Shown one piece after another: positions 26,584 to 35,191 of a DNA stretch of 64,000 bases; the first letter of the stretch is position 1; each line of letters opens with the position of its first letter. A model generated the notes under the pieces. That model made no database searches, was not told the DNA's origin, and saw only the letters and a program-made list of their open reading frames with translations. This DNA is from Oceaniferula marina (GTDB taxonomy: Bacteria; Verrucomicrobiota; Verrucomicrobiia; Verrucomicrobiales; Akkermansiaceae). The stretch is taken from contig NZ_JACBAZ010000003.1 of NCBI RefSeq assembly GCF_013391475.1, forward strand, positions 186,001 through 250,000, written 5' to 3'. The translations under genes and the position numbers were made by a program.

Positions 26584-27897
26584 ATGTCAGCCGAGATGGA
26601 ACATACAGTCGCCTCCGCAGCCTCGCTGGAGGGAACCTCATTACACACAGGAGAAAAAGTCACTCTGACGGTCAAACCCGCCCCAGCCGGGCACGGGTTC
26701 AAGTTCAGGCGCATCGACCTACCCGACCAGCCATTTATCAAGGCAGACGTGGACAAGGTGCAAACCGTCGAACGGGCGACCACTCTGGCAGAAGGCTCGG
26801 TCAAAGTGCACACCGTCGAGCATATCCTCTCGGCACTCTGCGGTATGGGCGTTGACAACGCCATCATTGAAATGGACTCCAACGAGCCTCCCATCGGCGA
26901 CGGTTCCTCCCGTCCCTACGTCGAGCTCATCAAAAAAGCCGGCATCGAGCCCCAGGACAAACCAAGAAAAGTTTACGAAATCCGGGAGCCCATCCACATG
27001 GAAACCAAAAATGGCTCCTTTATCACCATCGTCCCCGATAAAAAGTTCCGGGTTTCGGTCACCAATGTCGGCCCCGACGGCCGCTTCACCCAGTTTTTCA
27101 CCAGCGAAGTCACCCCCGAGCTCTACGAAAAGGAAATCGCTCCAGCCCGAACCTTCGTTTATTACGAAGATGTCAAACCTCTGCTCGACAAAGGCCTGAT
27201 CAAAGGAGGCAGCCTGGAAAACGCCGTGGTCGTCCGAGGAGAAGAGGTTCTCAGTAAAGAACCGATGCGCTTCAACAATGAATTCGCCCGCCACAAGGCG
27301 CTCGACGTCATCGGCGACCTCATGCTCAGCGGTAAACGCATCATGGGCCACGTCATCTGCGTCAAACCGGGCCACAACCCAAACACCCAGATGGCCTCCA
27401 TCCTCAAGCGCGAATACACCCGGATGCGCACCATGGTTCCACCCGTCCAGATTCCAAGCGGCGAAGCCATCCTCGACATCAACGAGCTGATGAAGATCCT
27501 TCCGCACCGCTACCCCTTCCTCATGGTCGACCGCATCGTCGACTTCGAAGGAGACAACAAGTGCACCGGGATCAAAAATGTCACCATCAACGAGCCCTTT
27601 TTCCAGGGCCACTTCCCGGGGCACCCGATCATGCCCGGCGTGCTTCAGGTCGAAGCCATGGCCCAAGTCGCCTCCATCTGCGTCCTACGCATGCCCGAAT
27701 ACCAAGGGAAAATCGGTTACTTCATGAGTGTCGACAAAGTAAAATGGCGCCGCCCGGTCCTGCCCGGCGACACCCTCTTCATCGAGGCCGAGGTCATCAG
27801 CGTCCGCCGCAGCATCGTCACCGCCAAATGCCGCTGCCTGGTCAATGGCGAAGTGGCCTCCACAGGAGAACTTAAAATCGCCCTCGCGGACAAGTAA
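26584..27897 (+). CDS. lpxC-fabZ: Bifunctional LpxC-FabZ: UDP-3-O-acyl-GlcNAc deacetylase / 3-hydroxyacyl-ACP dehydratase
   Basis: A 437-residue fusion. Residues about 1-285 are LpxC, the zinc enzyme that commits the cell to lipid A synthesis: HTVEH (zinc ligand His80, catalytic Glu79) and RHKALD (zinc ligands His237 and Asp241) are intact. Residues about 295-437 are FabZ, the dehydratase of fatty acid elongation: [13 protein letters not shown] with the active His, then [19 protein letters not shown] with the active Glu. The fusion is known in Bacteroidetes, Chlorobi and Verrucomicrobia and links lipid A and fatty acid flux, which compete for the same acyl-ACP. ATG 26584 is chosen from the promoter position; ATG 26596 is also possible. 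lpxA follows 54 bases later, so the two form an operon. Confidence 0.95.
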   Translation: MSAEMEHTVASAASLEGTSLHTGEKVTLTVKPAPAGHGFKFRRIDLPDQPFIKADVDKVQTVERATTLAEGSVKVHTVEHILSALCGMGVDNAIIEMDSNEPPIGDGSSRPYVELIKKAGIEPQDKPRKVYEIREPIHMETKNGSFITIVPDKKFRVSVTNVGPDGRFTQFFTSEVTPELYEKEIAPARTFVYYEDVKPLLDKGLIKGGSLENAVVVRGEEVLSKEPMRFNNEFARHKALDVIGDLMLSGKRIMGHVICVKPGHNPNTQMASILKREYTRMRTMVPPVQIPSGEAILDINELMKILPHRYPFLMVDRIVDFEGDNKCTGIKNVTINEPFFQGHFPGHPIMPGVLQVEAMAQVASICVLRMPEYQGKIGYFMSVDKVKWRRPVLPGDTLFIEAEVISVRRSIVTAKCRCLVNGEVASTGELKIALADK

Positions 27898-27951
27898 TTC
27901 AACCCGGCAGTCCGCGTATTCATCGCCGGACTGCCGCCCCCTCACCCCACC

Positions 27952-28725
27952 ATGATCCACCCCACTGCCATCATCGACCCCTCAGCGGAAATCGCTCCCG
28001 ACGTCGAAATCGGCCCCTATTGCGTGATCAATGCCAATGTCAGCATCGATTCGGGCTCCGTCTTGAAATCCCACGTTGCGATCGACGGCCACACCCGCAT
28101 CGGTAAAAACAACACCTTTTTCCCCTTCGCGGCGATTGGCCAACTCACCCAGGACATGAAATACGCCGGTGAGCCGACAGCCTTGGAGGTTGGAGATGGC
28201 AACACCTTTCGCGAAAATACCACCATCCACCGGGGCACGAGCGAGGAAATCCCAACCCGGATCGGCAACGACAACCTCTTTCTTTCTTACGCCCACGTCG
28301 CCCACGATTGCCAAGTGGGAAACAACTGCATCCTCTCCAACAACGCCACCCTCGGCGGCCACTGCACCGTTTACGACTATGCCATCATCTCGGGGCTCTC
28401 GGCGATCCACCAGTTCACCCGCATTGGAGAACACTGCATGATCGGAGGTATGTCTCGCATTCCACAAGACATCCCCCCCTTTATGATCATTGCCGGCAAC
28501 CCGGCTGCCGTCCGCGGCGTCAATCTCATTGGACTCCAACGACGCGGGTTCTCTGAAGAAACTCGACGCGCACTCAAAAACGCCTACAAAAAACTCTTCC
28601 TTAACAAGAGCAACAACCTAGCGACCGCCACCGAAAACTTTTTGGAAAATGAACAGGCCAAAGATGAAAATGTTAGTCGCTTGATCGAATTCATCCAAAG
28701 CAGTGAACGCGGTATCACTCGATAG
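27952..28725 (+). CDS. lpxA: LpxA, UDP-N-acetylglucosamine O-acyltransferase
   Basis: A 257-residue protein, close to the family's usual 260. Left-handed beta-helix hexapeptide repeats fill residues 1-185 (IHPTAIIDPSAEIAPDVEIGPYCVI onward). The catalytic His is His118 in AHVAHDCQVGN. The C-terminal helical part (GFSEETRRALKNAYKKLF) is typical. It transfers a 3-hydroxyacyl chain from ACP to UDP-GlcNAc in the cytoplasm, the first step of lipid A synthesis; the product is the substrate of LpxC, encoded just upstream. No terminator is visible before the outer-membrane gene 100 bases later. Confidence 0.96.
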   Translation: MIHPTAIIDPSAEIAPDVEIGPYCVINANVSIDSGSVLKSHVAIDGHTRIGKNNTFFPFAAIGQLTQDMKYAGEPTALEVGDGNTFRENTTIHRGTSEEIPTRIGNDNLFLSYAHVAHDCQVGNNCILSNNATLGGHCTVYDYAIISGLSAIHQFTRIGEHCMIGGMSRIPQDIPPFMIIAGNPAAVRGVNLIGLQRRGFSEETRRALKNAYKKLFLNKSNNLATATENFLENEQAKDENVSRLIEFIQSSERGITR

Positions 28726-28786
28726 ATAAAGCCTCGTGGTCGATTTCTATTTAGTTTGTAAAGCTTAAAAAAAATCAATCTAATCA

Positions 28787-28814
28787 TTGCCAAGGCCTGA
28801 TTTTTGATTAGAAT
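28787..28814 (+). promoter_or_regulatory. Promoter of first outer-membrane barrel gene
   Basis: TTGCCA (28787-28792), 16 bases, TAGAAT (28809-28814), then 10 bases to the ATG. The predicted 5' leader is only about 4 nt. The geometry is the same as at the two downstream paralogs. Confidence 0.65.
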
Positions 28815-28824
28815 GCGAGGCGTT

Positions 28825-29490
28825 ATGAAAAATACATTAGTAACAATGATGACAGGTCTCGCCCTTGCCGCTACGGCACAGGCGGGAGAAGATTATTCAG
28901 CCAAGGCTCCTCCAGTTCCGGTTGCCGAGCCATGCCTCTGGTCATGGTTTGCAGGTGGATCCGGCGGATATGTAGACGATATCGATAACGACATGTGGAC
29001 TCTCCACATCGGTAAAGAATACAAATGCCCGGGCTCAAACTGCTCACATGCCATCTTCCTTGAAGTCGGCTGGACCAGCTGGGACGAAGGTGATTCCGTT
29101 TATGACTACGGTGACACTTCCAACCCTTATCCAAACTACGATCTGGACTACGACTTCGACGTCATCCCTATCACTCTGAACTACAAGTACGAGTGCCAGC
29201 TGACCAACAACCTGAACTGGTACATCGGTGCCGGTGCCGGTATCGCCATCAGCGAGATCGATGTCAGCGTTTCCAATGGCAACGGCAACTTCAGCGACGA
29301 CGACAGTGAGACCAACTTCTACGGTCATATCTTCGCAGGCCTCGTCTACAACTTCACCGAGAGCTTTGAAATGTTCGGTGGTGTTCGTTACCTCTACATG
29401 GACGGAACCGACGACCTGCTTGGCGTTGACGTCCCAGGCGTTCTGGACGACGACTTCTTCTACGAGCTCGGTGCCCGCTGGAACTTCTAA
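28825..29490 (+). CDS. Outer-membrane beta-barrel protein, paralog 1 of 3
   Basis: A 221-residue exported protein. ATG 28825 is chosen because MKN plus signal peptide (ends AQA-GED) matches the two paralogs and the common AGxCGxTATGAAA context. Mature residues show alternating aromatic strands and acidic loops, a conserved GGSGGYVDDIDNDMW block, and a final strand ending RWNF, the usual terminal Phe of outer-membrane barrels. It resembles small OmpA/OmpW-type eight-stranded barrels without a peptidoglycan-binding domain. The extracellular loops are rich in Asp, so cation or surface interactions are possible. It shares most of its sequence with paralog 2 and less with paralog 3. It has its own promoter and terminator. 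Confidence 0.85.
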   Translation: MKNTLVTMMTGLALAATAQAGEDYSAKAPPVPVAEPCLWSWFAGGSGGYVDDIDNDMWTLHIGKEYKCPGSNCSHAIFLEVGWTSWDEGDSVYDYGDTSNPYPNYDLDYDFDVIPITLNYKYECQLTNNLNWYIGAGAGIAISEIDVSVSNGNGNFSDDDSETNFYGHIFAGLVYNFTESFEMFGGVRYLYMDGTDDLLGVDVPGVLDDDFFYELGARWNF

Positions 29491-29517
29491 TCATTGATTG
29501 GATATTCATCTTATTCC

Positions 29518-29554
29518 GACCCGGTCAGGCAACAGCTTGACCGGGTCTTTTTTT
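29518..29554 (+). terminator. Terminator of outer-membrane paralog 1
   Basis: GACCCGGTCA (29518-29527) pairs with TGACCGGGTC (29538-29547), followed by seven Ts. The 27 bases between the stop codon and the stem are identical to those after paralog 2. Confidence 0.9.
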
Positions 29555-29582
29555 CACCTTTCTTTGGCGACTAAGAGATATC

Positions 29583-29610
29583 TTGACTTCCATTTGATTT
29601 TGATTAGAAT
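29583..29610 (+). promoter_or_regulatory. Promoter of second outer-membrane barrel gene
   Basis: TTGACT (29583-29588), 16 bases, TAGAAT (29605-29610), then 10 bases to ATG 29621. It is a near-consensus sigma-70 promoter sitting directly against the coding region. Confidence 0.75.
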
Positions 29611-29620
29611 GGCAGACGCT

Positions 29621-30280
29621 ATGAAAAATACATTAGTAACAATGATGACAGGTCTTGCCCTAGCCGCTACGGCTCAGGCAGGAGAAGATTACTCAGCCAA
29701 GGCTCCGCCCGTTCCTGTTCCAGAACCATGCCTCTGGACATGGTTTGCAGGTGGTTCCGGTGGTTACGTGGACGATATCGACAACGATATGTGGACGCTC
29801 CACATCGGTAAAGAGTACAAGTGCCCAGGATCTAACTCCTCGCACGCTCTCTATCTCGAAGTCGGCTGGACCAGTTGGGATGAAGGTGACTCCCTCTACT
29901 TCGATGTCGGTGACAACGACCCCAATTTCAACCTCGACTATGATTTCGATGTCATTCCCATCACTCTGAACTATAAGTATGAGAGCCAGCTGACCAACAA
30001 CCTGAACTGGTACATCGGTGCCGGTGCCGGTGTCGCCATCAGCGAAATCGACATCAGCATCACCAACGGAGGCAACAAGTTCAGCGACGATGATAGTGAA
30101 ACCAATTTCTATGGTCACATCTTCGCAGGCCTCGTCTACAACTTCACCGAAAGTTTCGAAATGTTTGGTGGTGTCCGCTACCTCTACATGGACGGAACCG
30201 ACGACTATGAAGATCTCGACATCCCAGGAGTTCTGGACGACGACTTCTTCTATGAGCTCGGTGCCCGCTGGAACTTCTAA
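29621..30280 (+). CDS. Outer-membrane beta-barrel protein, paralog 2 of 3
   Basis: A 219-residue protein nearly collinear with paralog 1: the same signal peptide, the same GGSGGYVDDIDNDMW block, LNYKYESQLTNNLNWYIGAG and the terminal RWNF strand. Differences concentrate in two acidic loops (after SWDEGDS and near the C-terminus), as expected for surface-exposed loops. Start ATG 29621 is fixed by the adjacent promoter and the shared context; the upstream frame to 29498 is only the 3' region of the previous gene. The near-identical coding and downstream sequence point to a recent tandem duplication of the whole transcription unit. Confidence 0.85.
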   Translation: MKNTLVTMMTGLALAATAQAGEDYSAKAPPVPVPEPCLWTWFAGGSGGYVDDIDNDMWTLHIGKEYKCPGSNSSHALYLEVGWTSWDEGDSLYFDVGDNDPNFNLDYDFDVIPITLNYKYESQLTNNLNWYIGAGAGVAISEIDISITNGGNKFSDDDSETNFYGHIFAGLVYNFTESFEMFGGVRYLYMDGTDDYEDLDIPGVLDDDFFYELGARWNF

Positions 30281-30307
30281 TCATTGATTGGATATTCATC
30301 TTATTCC

Positions 30308-30343
30308 GACCCGGCCAAGCCTCTGCTTGGCCGGGTCTTTTTT
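30308..30343 (+). terminator. Terminator of outer-membrane paralog 2
   Basis: GACCCGGCCAAGC (30308-30320) pairs with GCTTGGCCGGGTC (30325-30337), followed by six Ts. The stem is longer than that of paralog 1 but the base of the stem is the same. Confidence 0.9.
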
Positions 30344-30405
30344 GCGTCATGGTCTCAAACGCATCTTGCTCCAATCGGAGCCTTTTTTCGCCATCGAGAG
30401 AAATC

Positions 30406-30433
30406 TTGACTCAACTCTCATTTTTGATATGAT
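30406..30433 (+). promoter_or_regulatory. Promoter of third outer-membrane barrel gene
   Basis: TTGACT (30406-30411), 16 bases, TATGAT (30428-30433), then 10 bases to ATG 30444. Spacing is identical to the other two copies although the spacer sequence has diverged. Confidence 0.75.
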
Positions 30434-30443
30434 CCCAGACGCT

Positions 30444-31136
30444 ATGAAAAAGATACCCCTCAGCATACTAACTGGCATCTGCCTCGCCAGCATGGCCCAG
30501 GCAGGTGAAGATTACTCCGCTAAAGCAGCGCCCGCTGTCGCCCCCGCACCCTGCCTCTGGTCATGGTTCGCAGGTGGTTCCGGTGGTTATGTCGACGACT
30601 GGGATGAGGACATGTGGACCCTCCATCTCGGTAAAGAATACAAGTGCCCGGACAAGGGAAGCTCACATGCCATCTTCCTCGAAGTCGGTTATACTGACAA
30701 AGATTGGAGCGGCGACTATTATTACGATCTCGGCTCAGGCCCCATCCCTCCTGATTACCAGACATCGGATGTGCGTAAATTCGCCAGAAATGCCCGTTTC
30801 GAATACAGCATGGAAGTGATTCCAATCACGCTCAACTACAAGTATGAACGCCCACTCTGGCGCTCTCTGAACTGGTATGTCGGCGGCGGTCTGGGTATCG
30901 CGATTACTGAAATCGATGTCGAGTTAGGAAACCTCAAGGAATCCGACGATGAAACCGCATTCTACGGGCAACTCTTTGCCGGCCTGGTATGGAACCTCTC
31001 CGACGCCTTTGAAATCTTCGGTGGTGCTCGTTGGATTTACATGGACAGCGGCCTCGATGACGTCAACGGCATGGACATCCCAGGTGTTCTTGACGACGAT
31101 ATTTTCTACGAATTAGGTGGAAGGTTTAACTTCTAA
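30444..31136 (+). CDS. Outer-membrane beta-barrel protein, paralog 3 of 3
   Basis: A 230-residue protein, the most diverged of the three. It keeps the signal peptide, GEDYSAKA start, GGSGGYVDDWDEDMW block, LNYKYE strand and a terminal aromatic strand ending RFNF. It carries a longer loop around residues 85-115 (YYYDLGSGPIPPDY to RNARFEYS) that the others lack. The divergence suggests an older duplication than that between copies 1 and 2. Its own terminator follows, and the next gene is convergent. Confidence 0.85.
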   Translation: MKKIPLSILTGICLASMAQAGEDYSAKAAPAVAPAPCLWSWFAGGSGGYVDDWDEDMWTLHLGKEYKCPDKGSSHAIFLEVGYTDKDWSGDYYYDLGSGPIPPDYQTSDVRKFARNARFEYSMEVIPITLNYKYERPLWRSLNWYVGGGLGIAITEIDVELGNLKESDDETAFYGQLFAGLVWNLSDAFEIFGGARWIYMDSGLDDVNGMDIPGVLDDDIFYELGGRFNF

Positions 31137-31169
31137 CTTATTACCTACCCTTCTATCATCATTGTTATG

Positions 31170-31205
31170 CCCACCCGGTCATCTGCACCGGGTGGGTTTC
31201 TTTTT
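31170..31205 (+). terminator. Terminator of outer-membrane paralog 3
   Basis: CCCACCCGGT (31170-31179) pairs with ACCGGGTGGG, followed by TTTCTTTTT. It lies just before the stop of the convergent lnt gene. Confidence 0.85.
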
Positions 31206-31211
31206 GAACAG

Positions 31212-33044
31212 CTATCGAGCGGCTACAAACCAAGCTCGGATAGCCATCATCAAGACAATCAGGGCACACAAGCCGGAAAACCAGTCACCCAAGATCGCAT
31301 AGACCGTCAAAGGTCCCGATGTTGGTAAATACGCATGTCCGTACAAGGTGTCCCGAACAAAGTGCGAGTTCTCATTTTCGATTACCTGACGGTCTCCACT
31401 GACAGAATCATTCAAACTGCCGGTAACCGACACAATCCCGCTCACTCCCGTATTGGCAGCACGAATCATCGGACGACGCAATTCGATCGACCGGAATCGG
31501 GCATTGGCCATATGTTGCGCAGCTGCCTCACTTTGTTTAAACCAGCCGTCGTTCGTAACATTAACGATGAGCTGAGGTTCAGCTCTTACGAATTTTCGAG
31601 TCAGCCTACCCACCGTATCTTCAAAACAAACGCTGGGGATCAACTGCACATCACGGTCTTGAACCGGAACAGGCAATGGGTCGGTTGATTGACCAGCTTG
31701 AAAGTTACCGGAAAAAGAAGCCCCGGCGGAAAATTCAAACAGCTTTTTAAGCATCGGTATCTGATCCACGAAAGGGATGTATTCACCAAAAATCACCAAA
31801 TGCTTTTTCCGGTAGGTATAAAGGCTCGTTTCCAATTCTCCTTCTGAAGGAACCACCACCACGCTATTGTAAACCTGCCCCCCTTCCATCGGGCTCCCCC
31901 GTTTTCCATCCCACACGGCCTCCACTTCGTTCATGCCGGCAACCAAGGTAAAGCCTCCAAGGGGTCGAACCTCTTCATTGATCATGTGCCTAACTCCACC
32001 ATAGGCAAGATAGCCCTCCAGGTTATCTGCAAACAACAAGGGGGTCGGCATCGCACTTTCGGGCCATACCACCAAATCCGGAATCTTCATCTCGTAGCTC
32101 TCATCCGGATTGGACATCATTTGCTCCTGGGCTTCCTGCTCCAAGGCCTCAATCGCACCAGTCGTGGCATCCGCATAGCCTTGGATGATTTCCGCACCTT
32201 GTTTCGGGTCCCATTTGACATCCTGGGGGATGTTTTCCTGGACTAACAAAACCCGAACCCGCTCGGTTTTCCAGGCTTGAACGTCATGGATCCTCCACAC
32301 TCCGTAACAAAAATGTACGGCTAACAATAAAGCCGCCACACCGAAATCGAGTCGAGGCCTGATCTTACCTTCACGCACTTCCTGCATCAATCGGCAGCCG
32401 GTTTGAACCAGCACCGCACTCATAAAAACCGGAAGAAAGGCAAGACCCGAAACCCCCAGACAATCCGCAGCCTGAGCTAATACAGGTGTATCATGAAAGG
32501 TCACCCCCAGCCCATTCCAGCCAAAACCGGTAAACAACCAACCACGCAAGCACTCGATCGCAACCCATGCGGAGGCATTCACCAACGCAAACTTCAATGA
32601 CTGGATCGAATCCTTCACTGCCAGCCCAAGTGGGCTCACCCGCTTGCTTTTTGCGAGCTTTTGATCAATCGCCTGTTGGATCTTATTTCCCCCATGGGCA
32701 TCTCGCGCCGCCTTGTGCTCCCGCTTTCTCCACGGGTTCCCCAGTCGGACGGCAATCACACCCCATAGGCCGAAATAAAGAGCCAAAAAGAAGGCTAAGG
32801 CAATCGCCCCCAATCCACTCACCGTCCACAACCACTTCAGGTTGATCAACCAAAATGTCAAGCCGGCCAAATACGCCACCGCAAAGCCGTAACGCTTTTT
32901 CTGTCCGCTCCAAATGGCAGGCAACAAGGGCAGCATCCACACCCACACCAGGCCGGGAAGATCCCAACCCGGAAAGCACATCGCCAATACCCCCCCACTC
33001 AACACCGCAGCCAGCCACGGCCAATATTTTGCATTCCTTATCAT
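31212..33044 (-). CDS. lnt: Apolipoprotein N-acyltransferase
   Basis: A 610-residue inner-membrane enzyme from ATG 33044. About six hydrophobic helices occupy the first 230 residues, with a long charged insert (RKREHKAARDAHGGNKIQQ) between two of them. The C-terminal nitrilase (CN-hydrolase) domain, which faces the periplasm, shows the catalytic triad: Glu in VVWPESAMP, Lys in YRKKHLVIFGEY, Cys in PSVCFEDT. A last membrane helix closes the protein. It adds the third acyl chain to the N-terminal Cys of lipoproteins, so the lipobox proteins in this window are likely substrates. The frame extends to 33071 but that part is built from a REP-like palindrome. Confidence 0.93.
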   Translation of the reverse strand: MIRNAKYWPWLAAVLSGGVLAMCFPGWDLPGLVWVWMLPLLPAIWSGQKKRYGFAVAYLAGLTFWLINLKWLWTVSGLGAIALAFFLALYFGLWGVIAVRLGNPWRKREHKAARDAHGGNKIQQAIDQKLAKSKRVSPLGLAVKDSIQSLKFALVNASAWVAIECLRGWLFTGFGWNGLGVTFHDTPVLAQAADCLGVSGLAFLPVFMSAVLVQTGCRLMQEVREGKIRPRLDFGVAALLLAVHFCYGVWRIHDVQAWKTERVRVLLVQENIPQDVKWDPKQGAEIIQGYADATTGAIEALEQEAQEQMMSNPDESYEMKIPDLVVWPESAMPTPLLFADNLEGYLAYGGVRHMINEEVRPLGGFTLVAGMNEVEAVWDGKRGSPMEGGQVYNSVVVVPSEGELETSLYTYRKKHLVIFGEYIPFVDQIPMLKKLFEFSAGASFSGNFQAGQSTDPLPVPVQDRDVQLIPSVCFEDTVGRLTRKFVRAEPQLIVNVTNDGWFKQSEAAAQHMANARFRSIELRRPMIRAANTGVSGIVSVTGSLNDSVSGDRQVIENENSHFVRDTLYGHAYLPTSGPLTVYAILGDWFSGLCALIVLMMAIRAWFVAAR

Positions 33045-33050
33045 GGCATG

Positions 33051-33117
33051 GGTAGGGCGGCACGGCCTCATGCCGCCAAATCAAAAGAAAAAAACTCAAG
33101 CGGGCTGAGGCCAGCCC
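33051..33117 (-). terminator. Terminator of the phosphosugar mutase gene plus a GTAG-headed palindrome
   Basis: On the minus strand GGGCTG/CAGCCC (33102-33117) is followed a few bases later by a T-rich run (33084-33094), a plausible terminator for the gene ending at 33131. Closer to lnt, GGCGGCA (33056-33062) pairs with TGCCGCC (33071-33077) and on the plus strand is preceded by GGGTA/GTAG, like the REP-like units near 15104-15262. Confidence 0.6.
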
Positions 33118-33130
33118 ACCTTGATCGATC

Positions 33131-35071
33131 CTAGCCCATCCTCACTTTGGCGTCCGCCTCCAGGGCGCCCCAAAGCGATTCCAGACCTGCAGCTACCTTG
33201 TCCTTGCTTGCTTGCAAATCCGCAGCTCCAGCCGCATCCTTGCCAAAGAGGTAGTATTTGATCTTAGGTTCGGTTCCCGAAGGTCTCACCGCACAGGACC
33301 GACCGTCAGCAAGGTCAATGATCAGCATGCCTTCTTTCGGCAGGGAGTCGCCCTCGGCGTCTTCAAAATCATCAACCGCAAAATCACGCACGCGCGTGAC
33401 CGCCGCACCATCGATTTCAGTCGGAGGATTCTCGGAATACGATGCCGCAAGCGCTTTGATGTTGGCGGCCCCATCAGCCCCCTCCATCACCAGTGCTTTA
33501 CCTATTTCCAAATGATACCCGAACTCTTGATAGAGGCCATCCAGCAGGGCTAACAAACTCTTACCCTCACTTTTTGCATAAGCTGCAAGCTCGGCAAACA
33601 TCACGGCAGCTCCATTACCATCTTTGTCGCGAATGGTATCCGTTCCGAGGTATCCGTAGCTTTCCTCACCGCCAAAGATAAAGTAACGGGAATACTCCAG
33701 ACGCAGAGCCCGGCTTTCTTCCTGGCTGAGCGAGCGGTAGTCGCCCTTCTTGTCTGCTGGAATGGCGTCTTCATACTTCTGCAATTTAGCAGAAATGTAT
33801 TTAAACCCGGTAAGGGTATCGACCAAACCAACGCCGTATTTTTCAGCAATCGCTGCCTGCAGCTCGGTGGTCACAAAGGTCTTGATCAACACCGCACGGC
33901 TACGATTCGAGTCGGTGATGACTCCTTGCTCGAACAAGGTCTTTGTCCGGTACCACGCCATCAGGGAGCCAATTTGGTTACCTGTGAGAAGCTGCATACC
34001 TCCATCGTCATTTCTGACAGCAATACCCATCCGGTCACAATCAGGGTCGGTGGCAATCACGATTTCAGCATCCTCTTTTTCAGCCAGGGCAATTCCCATT
34101 GCCAAGGCTGGCGCATTTTCTGGGTTGGGTGATTCCACGGTAGGGAACCGGCCATCCTGAACATCCTGCTCAGGCACTGTCGACACCTCGAAGCCAAGTT
34201 CGGTAAGCAACGGCACAATACAGTGGCCTCCGGTTCCGTGCAGGTTGGTGAAGACCACCTTGGTTCCACCACTTTCCAACAAATCAGGTCGCAAAAGCTG
34301 GGTTTTGGCATCATCCATGTACTGACGATCCATTGCGTCCCCAAGTAGATACATCGTTCCTTGCTCAGATTCGGGCAAGGCTTCGTAAGACTCACTGACA
34401 ATGGCATTTACCTCCTCGATCACACCGGTAGCGTGAGGTTCAACCAACTGCGCACCTTGGTTAAAGTAAGCTTTGAATCCGTTGTCGTGGGCTGGGTTGT
34501 GACTCGCCGTCAGGACAACACCGGCATCCGCATTCAAGGCTCGGATCGCATAAGAAATCTGTGGCGTGGCACGGGCACCATCAAAAAGATGCACATCACA
34601 ACCCAGATCCGTGCACACCTTGGCACAAAATTCGGCAAAATCCCGTGAGAAATGACGGGTGTCATGGCCCAGCACAACGGCCGGCTTGCGGGCCTCACCT
34701 TGCTCTGCAAGATAGCGCTTCATATACACCACCATCCCCCGAATCGCGCGGCCAACGTTGTAAAAGTTCATCGACGCCGTACCGACACAGGGGTGTTCAG
34801 GCCGCTCGTTGGGGCCTCCGGCTCCTTGTTCGGCCTGAGTCACCACTTTACCGATTGTCCGGCCACGCAAACCACCGGTTCCAAAAGCCAGTGTCTTAAA
34901 AAACCGGTCATTCAGCTCATCCCAGGCCCCCTGGTCAAGCAGTTCAGTAATCGCAGCCTCCGCTACCGGACTGGTGGATCCAGCGAGCAAGGCCAACACA
35001 TTATCACGCGAAGAGGCAAGCAGATGACCTTCAGCCACTGCACTATCGAGAGAAGATTGAATAGCAGACAT
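33131..35071 (-). CDS. Phosphoglucomutase/phosphomannomutase family enzyme
   Basis: A 646-residue protein from ATG 35071 (the frame runs on to 35227 but those residues are not family-like and would overlap the divergent gene). All four domains of the alpha-D-phosphohexomutase family are seen: active serine in VVLTASHNP, metal loop DPDCDRMG, sugar loop GGEESYGYLG, and phosphate loop RPSGTEPKIKYY. Length and the FGTGGLRGRTIG start put it with the longer PGM2/phosphopentomutase-like branch. It interconverts hexose 1- and 6-phosphates in the cytoplasm for glycogen, cell-wall or exopolysaccharide precursors. Substrate preference cannot be told from motifs. Confidence 0.93.
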   Translation of the reverse strand: MSAIQSSLDSAVAEGHLLASSRDNVLALLAGSTSPVAEAAITELLDQGAWDELNDRFFKTLAFGTGGLRGRTIGKVVTQAEQGAGGPNERPEHPCVGTASMNFYNVGRAIRGMVVYMKRYLAEQGEARKPAVVLGHDTRHFSRDFAEFCAKVCTDLGCDVHLFDGARATPQISYAIRALNADAGVVLTASHNPAHDNGFKAYFNQGAQLVEPHATGVIEEVNAIVSESYEALPESEQGTMYLLGDAMDRQYMDDAKTQLLRPDLLESGGTKVVFTNLHGTGGHCIVPLLTELGFEVSTVPEQDVQDGRFPTVESPNPENAPALAMGIALAEKEDAEIVIATDPDCDRMGIAVRNDDGGMQLLTGNQIGSLMAWYRTKTLFEQGVITDSNRSRAVLIKTFVTTELQAAIAEKYGVGLVDTLTGFKYISAKLQKYEDAIPADKKGDYRSLSQEESRALRLEYSRYFIFGGEESYGYLGTDTIRDKDGNGAAVMFAELAAYAKSEGKSLLALLDGLYQEFGYHLEIGKALVMEGADGAANIKALAASYSENPPTEIDGAAVTRVRDFAVDDFEDAEGDSLPKEGMLIIDLADGRSCAVRPSGTEPKIKYYLFGKDAAGAADLQASKDKVAAGLESLWGALEADAKVRMG

Positions 35072-35191
35072 TTCGGCTGGATGATAAGCGTGAAACATGA
35101 GATTGCAATACCTGTTCATGCCATTGACAGAAACGGCACAGGCCAATCTGCAAATCACCCTGCCGTTCATTTCAGCCCATCCAGCCATCCC

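Noticed and set aside
31170-31205. Use of the omp3 terminator by lnt in the opposite direction
   Set aside because: No T run is present on the minus strand after the stem.
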